Source: JASFYU01 sp045046905 (lineage in GTDB: Bacteria > Bacteroidota > Bacteroidia > Flavobacteriales > Flavobacteriaceae). From it: 9,525 bases of DNA. A program made the translations under genes and the position numbers. Below are positions 6,739 to 9,525 of the stretch, piece after piece; position 1 is the first letter of the stretch; each line of letters opens with the position of its first letter. The DNA is taken from assembly GCA_045046905.1 (NCBI GenBank), contig JASFYU010000112.1, forward strand, positions 1 through 9,525, given 5' to 3'. A model generated the notes under the pieces. It did not search any database. It was not told the DNA's origin and saw only the letters and a list, made by a program, of their open reading frames with translations.

Positions 6739-7194
6739 TTAGCTATTTGTGTTTTCTTTTTTGTTTCTGATACCGTAAAAGTAGAGTGAATGAGCATTGA
6801 TTTTAATATCAAAAACCTCTTCTATAGTTTTTTTAATAGATTGGATACGAGGGTCGCAAAACTCCATTACTTCACCTGTATCCGTTAATATTACATGGTC
6901 GTGCTGACGGTCAAAATACGATTTTTCATATTGGGCCTGATTTTTTCCGAATTGGTGCTTTCGTACCAATTTACAATCTAACAAAAGCTCTATGGTATTG
7001 TACAGCGTGGCACGGCTTACCCTATAGTTTTTGTTCTTCATGTTAATATAAAGCGACTCGATATCAAAGTGTTCTTCGCTATCGTAGATTTCTTGAAGTA
7101 TAGCATAGCGCTCAGGCGTTTTTCTATGCCCGTTACCCTCTAAAAAAGAGGTGAAGACGCTTTTTACTATTTCTTGATTTTTGCTAGGAGTCAT
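6739..7194 (-). CDS. Fur-family metal-dependent transcriptional repressor lacking the CxxC zinc site
   Basis: This 151-residue protein has the Fur layout. The winged helix (about 10-75) contains HRKTPERYAIL (23-33) and the recognition helix VSRATLYNTIELL (59-71). The C-terminal dimerisation and metal-sensing domain has QHDHVIL (97-103), VMEFCDP (109-115) and NAHSLYFYG (133-141). The regulatory metal ligands expected for Fur (His-Asp-His, the glutamate of MEF and the histidine of AHS) are present. The structural-zinc cysteines are not: where E. coli Fur reads HDHLICLDCG this reads HDHVILTDTG (98-107). Family members repress iron-uptake, zinc-uptake or peroxide-defence genes; which of these applies cannot be decided here, so I give no symbol. 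I chose the ATG at 7194 because the alternative at 7224 lies inside a -7 promoter match. The gene sits 45 bp after rel and 13 bp before purA. Confidence 0.9.
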   Translation of the reverse strand: MTPSKNQEIVKSVFTSFLEGNGHRKTPERYAILQEIYDSEEHFDIESLYINMKNKNYRVSRATLYNTIELLLDCKLVRKHQFGKNQAQYEKSYFDRQHDHVILTDTGEVMEFCDPRIQSIKKTIEEVFDIKINAHSLYFYGIRNKKENTNS

Positions 7195-7218
7195 AGTAAT
7201 CTTTACAGAAAAGATAAT

Positions 7219-7230
7219 GTACAAATGTAC
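7219..7230. promoter_or_regulatory. Candidate fur promoter with overlapping GTACA-TGTAC inverted repeat
   Basis: The minus strand reads TACATTTG at 7229-7222, an exact match to TAnnTTTG, giving a leader of about 20 nt before the ATG at 7194. Over it lies the inverted repeat GTACA AA TGTAC (5-bp arms, 7219-7230), placed where a repressor would block transcription. A -33 element is not evident. The site would let fur and purA be transcribed apart from rel. Confidence 0.35.
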
Positions 7231-7239
7231 GGTTAAAAT

Positions 7240-9444
7240 TTAAATTCTAGTGACTTTATCAATACCGTTAATCTGCTTCAAATTTGAAATTAGTTTCTTT
7301 AAGATTAATTTGTTTTTGACCACCACGGTAATCGTTCCAGTAAAAGTACCACCATCAGTACTGAAATTAAGGTTGCGTATGTTTACGTGCATATTATCAG
7401 ATATAATCTCGGTAATCTCACTGACAAGTCCAATGTTGTCTATTCCTGTGAGTTTTATATCAGAACGAAACTCTTCTTGAGATGAATCTATCCATTTTGC
7501 ACTGATAATACGATAGGCATAGTTTGATTGCAGCGAAATGGCATTCGGACAGTTTTTCTTATGCACTTTTATACCTTCGGTAACACTTATAAAACCAAAA
7601 ACTTGATCCCCTGGTATAGGGCTGCAACATTTTGAATGTTTATAACTTAATTTTTCTTCCTCAGGGCCAAAGACGAGCATATCATATTTAGAGGTTATTT
7701 CGTCTTTGTCGATATCCTCGGGTACTGGGCTTCTTCGTATTTTGTTTTTGAAAAAACTGATAAATGCATTGCTATATGAGGATGCAAAATCCTTAATCAT
7801 TTGATTCTCGATGGCGCCGATGCCTACCCTATAAAAGAGATCTAGACTGGTCTTTAATTTGAGGAAAACCACCATTTTGTTAATGGTGTCCTCGTTGAGG
7901 GTGATTTTTTGAGATTTCAATTTTCTGCGTAGCACCTCCTTGCCATCTAGGGCAATCGATTTCTTTTCTTCTCGCAAAGAAGATTTGATTTTGGCTCTTG
8001 CCCGTGCGGTAGTGGCATAGTCTAACCAGTTTTGATTCGGTTTCGCCTGATCTGAAGTGATAATTTCTACCTGATCGCCACTGTTCAAGGTTGTGTTTAA
8101 TGGTACCAGTTTGCCATTGACCTTGGCACCTCTGGTACGCATGCCTACTTCGGTATGAATGTTAAAGGAGAAGTCGAGAGGTGTGGCTCCTTTGGGTAGC
8201 GACTTTAATTCACCTTTGGGAGTAAACACAAAAATTTCTTTTGAGTAGAGGTTCAGTTTAAATTCTTCGACAAAATCGACAGCATTAGTCGATGCATTTT
8301 CCAATGCCTCTTGTAAGCGGTTCAGCCAAATCTCGATACCTTGCTCTTTTTGATTGCCGTGTTTGTATTTAAAATGTGCGGCATATCCTTTTTCTGCAAT
8401 TTCGTGCATTCGCTCGCTACGGATCTGTACTTCGACCCATCGGCCCTTGGGTCCCATAACGGTTATATGAAGCGCCTCATAGCCCGTTGATTTGGGCGAA
8501 GATATCCAATCACGTAGCCGTACAGGGTTTGGTGTAAAATGATCGGTAACGATAGAGTAAATCTTCCAAGCAAAAAACTTCTCGTTCTGTTTATCTGATT
8601 GGTAGATAATACGTACGGCGAATTTGTCATAGATTTCATCAAAGGAAACATTTTGGACTTTCATTTTTTTTCGGATCGAAAAAATAGATTTCATCCTTCC
8701 TTTAATGATGTAATCGAGACCTTCTTTTTTTAATGATGTATCAATAACGCTCGAAAAAGACTCGATATAGGTCTGCTGGTCTTCCTTTGAATCATCAATT
8801 TTTCCCTTTATGTCTTCATAGACCTTTGACTCAGTATATTTAAGGCTGAGGTCTTCCAATTCGGTTTTGATATTGTAAAGCCCAATTCGATGTGCCAAAG
8901 GAGCATATATGTACAAGGTCTCTGATGCCATTTGTACTTGTTTATGCTCTGGCATGGCGTCCATAGTGAGCATATTATGGTAGCGATCGGCAATTTTAAT
9001 GATGATTACCCTAATATCATCATGTAAGGTCAATAACATTTTCCGAAAATTCTCTGCCTGTTGAGAGGTGGTCATATCTTTTTTGAGATGGGCTATTTTG
9101 GTAAGCCCATCGACGATACGTGCCACGGTCTCGCCGAATATGCGCTCAATATCGTCTAAAGTATATTCGGTATCCTCAACAACATCGTGAAGTAGGGCAG
9201 AGGCTATGGAGACTGCATCGAGTCCGATTTCATCGGCGACAATCTTTGCAACCGCAATCGGATGAAAAATATAGGCCTCCCCTGATTTTCTACGTTGATT
9301 CTTATGTGCATCCACGGCAATTTCAAAGGCCGAGCGTATCAGCGTTTTGTCGTCATCTGACAAATTCTGATAGCTGATGCGTAGCAATTCTTTGTATTGC
9401 TTGGCAATTTCTTTGTTTTCCTTTTCTAGCGTTTCCTGTGTCAT
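7240..9444 (-). CDS. Bifunctional (p)ppGpp synthetase/hydrolase, RelA/SpoT family
   Basis: This 734-residue long Rel protein makes and degrades (p)ppGpp for the stringent response. Domain order, in residues from the ATG at 9444, is standard. The hydrolase HD domain (about 45-190) has RRKSGEAYIFHP (51-62), LLHDVVEDT (84-92) and KIADRYHN (150-157), all ligands intact. The synthetase domain (about 245-360) has GRMKSIFSIRKKM (249-261), SPKSTGYEALH (316-326) and WVEVQIRS (336-343). TGS is at about 403-463; the zinc-finger-like region has KHSKCC (602-607) and HKKNC (628-632); an ACT domain ends the protein (about 660-734). RLRD (309-312) matches the RxKD motif of bifunctional enzymes, not the ExDD of synthetase-only RelA. 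A frame open to 9486 would add 14 residues, MLCTNKDWCNFNHS, with no family similarity, so I prefer 9444. It precedes fur and purA. Confidence 0.95.
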   Translation of the reverse strand: MTQETLEKENKEIAKQYKELLRISYQNLSDDDKTLIRSAFEIAVDAHKNQRRKSGEAYIFHPIAVAKIVADEIGLDAVSIASALLHDVVEDTEYTLDDIERIFGETVARIVDGLTKIAHLKKDMTTSQQAENFRKMLLTLHDDIRVIIIKIADRYHNMLTMDAMPEHKQVQMASETLYIYAPLAHRIGLYNIKTELEDLSLKYTESKVYEDIKGKIDDSKEDQQTYIESFSSVIDTSLKKEGLDYIIKGRMKSIFSIRKKMKVQNVSFDEIYDKFAVRIIYQSDKQNEKFFAWKIYSIVTDHFTPNPVRLRDWISSPKSTGYEALHITVMGPKGRWVEVQIRSERMHEIAEKGYAAHFKYKHGNQKEQGIEIWLNRLQEALENASTNAVDFVEEFKLNLYSKEIFVFTPKGELKSLPKGATPLDFSFNIHTEVGMRTRGAKVNGKLVPLNTTLNSGDQVEIITSDQAKPNQNWLDYATTARARAKIKSSLREEKKSIALDGKEVLRRKLKSQKITLNEDTINKMVVFLKLKTSLDLFYRVGIGAIENQMIKDFASSYSNAFISFFKNKIRRSPVPEDIDKDEITSKYDMLVFGPEEEKLSYKHSKCCSPIPGDQVFGFISVTEGIKVHKKNCPNAISLQSNYAYRIISAKWIDSSQEEFRSDIKLTGIDNIGLVSEITEIISDNMHVNIRNLNFSTDGGTFTGTITVVVKNKLILKKLISNLKQINGIDKVTRI

Positions 9445-9525
9445 ACTATGATTAAAATTACACCAATCTTTGTTAGTACACAACAAAAACTATACCCTAA
9501 GCGCACCTCTAAAAACGCCTTCGCT

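Noticed and set aside
6726..6812. 29-residue N-terminal extension of PurA.
   Set aside because: It overlaps the end of fur and lacks PurA similarity; the ATG at 6725 gives the normal family start MAVDLLLGLQWGDEG.
8463..8993. Minus-strand frames of about 60 codons inside rel, and several plus-strand frames of 65-105 codons opposite purA, rel and the sugar genes.
   Set aside because: They lie wholly within well-supported genes in other frames and show no domain, signal or promoter of their own.
9453..9489. Possible rel promoter: TTG at 9481-9483 and TAATTTTA at 9453-9460, spacing 20 nt.
   Set aside because: The -7 match is imperfect and would put the transcript start almost on the start codon, so rel's promoter is probably partly outside the window.
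9448..9525. Plus-strand frame beginning with ATG at 9448 (MIKITPIFVSTQQ...) and open to the window edge.
   Set aside because: Its start would lie 3 bp from the rel start on the other strand, leaving no room for either promoter. Only 26 codons are visible and none is recognisable.
9490..9525. Minus-strand frame of 11 codons ending in TAG (SEGVFRGALRV), possibly the end of an upstream gene.
   Set aside because: Too short to support; it depends on sequence outside the window.

Overview
The window reads as chromosome of a Bacteroidota bacterium, most likely a marine member of the Flavobacteriaceae. The reasons are an OstA_2-type envelope protein, start codons without Shine-Dalgarno sequences, intergenic matches to the Bacteroidota -7 promoter element TAnnTTTG, a Fur protein of the type with no CxxC zinc pairs, and a Tat-exported Gfo/Idh/MocA oxidoreductase next to DUF1080 lipoproteins. 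All seven supported genes are on the minus strand, so transcription runs from high to low coordinates. I see no rRNA, tRNA, CRISPR array, transposase or phage gene.

The right part (about 9444 to 5454) is a housekeeping block: a bifunctional (p)ppGpp synthetase/hydrolase (Rel/SpoT), a Fur-family metal-dependent repressor, and adenylosuccinate synthase (purA). They are close together (45 bp and 13 bp gaps) and link stringent response, metal or peroxide sensing and purine synthesis. A 552-bp intergenic region (4902-5453) follows. It holds GC-rich repeat-like palindromes, a candidate -7 box and a 12-bp inverted repeat in the probable leader of the next operon.

The middle part (4901 to 2027) is a compact three-gene operon for exported carbohydrate chemistry: two different DUF1080 / 3-keto-disaccharide hydrolase-type lipoproteins and a Tat-signal Gfo/Idh/MocA oxidoreductase. 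It ends at a strong UUCG-loop terminator. The likely logic is oxidation of a glycoside at C3 by the oxidoreductase, followed by cleavage of the 3-keto-glycoside by the DUF1080 proteins. The substrate cannot be read from the sequence.

The left part (1733 to 6) is one large OstA/LptA-like protein, probably in lipopolysaccharide transport to the outer membrane, starting at TTG. The intergenic regions on both sides of the sugar operon carry related copies, in the same orientation, of a short GC-rich repeat. This may mean the operon was inserted between purA and ostA, or that both sites independently picked up a common intergenic element. Most of the window is ordinary. The sugar cassette, its flanking repeats and its leader are the parts worth a second look.
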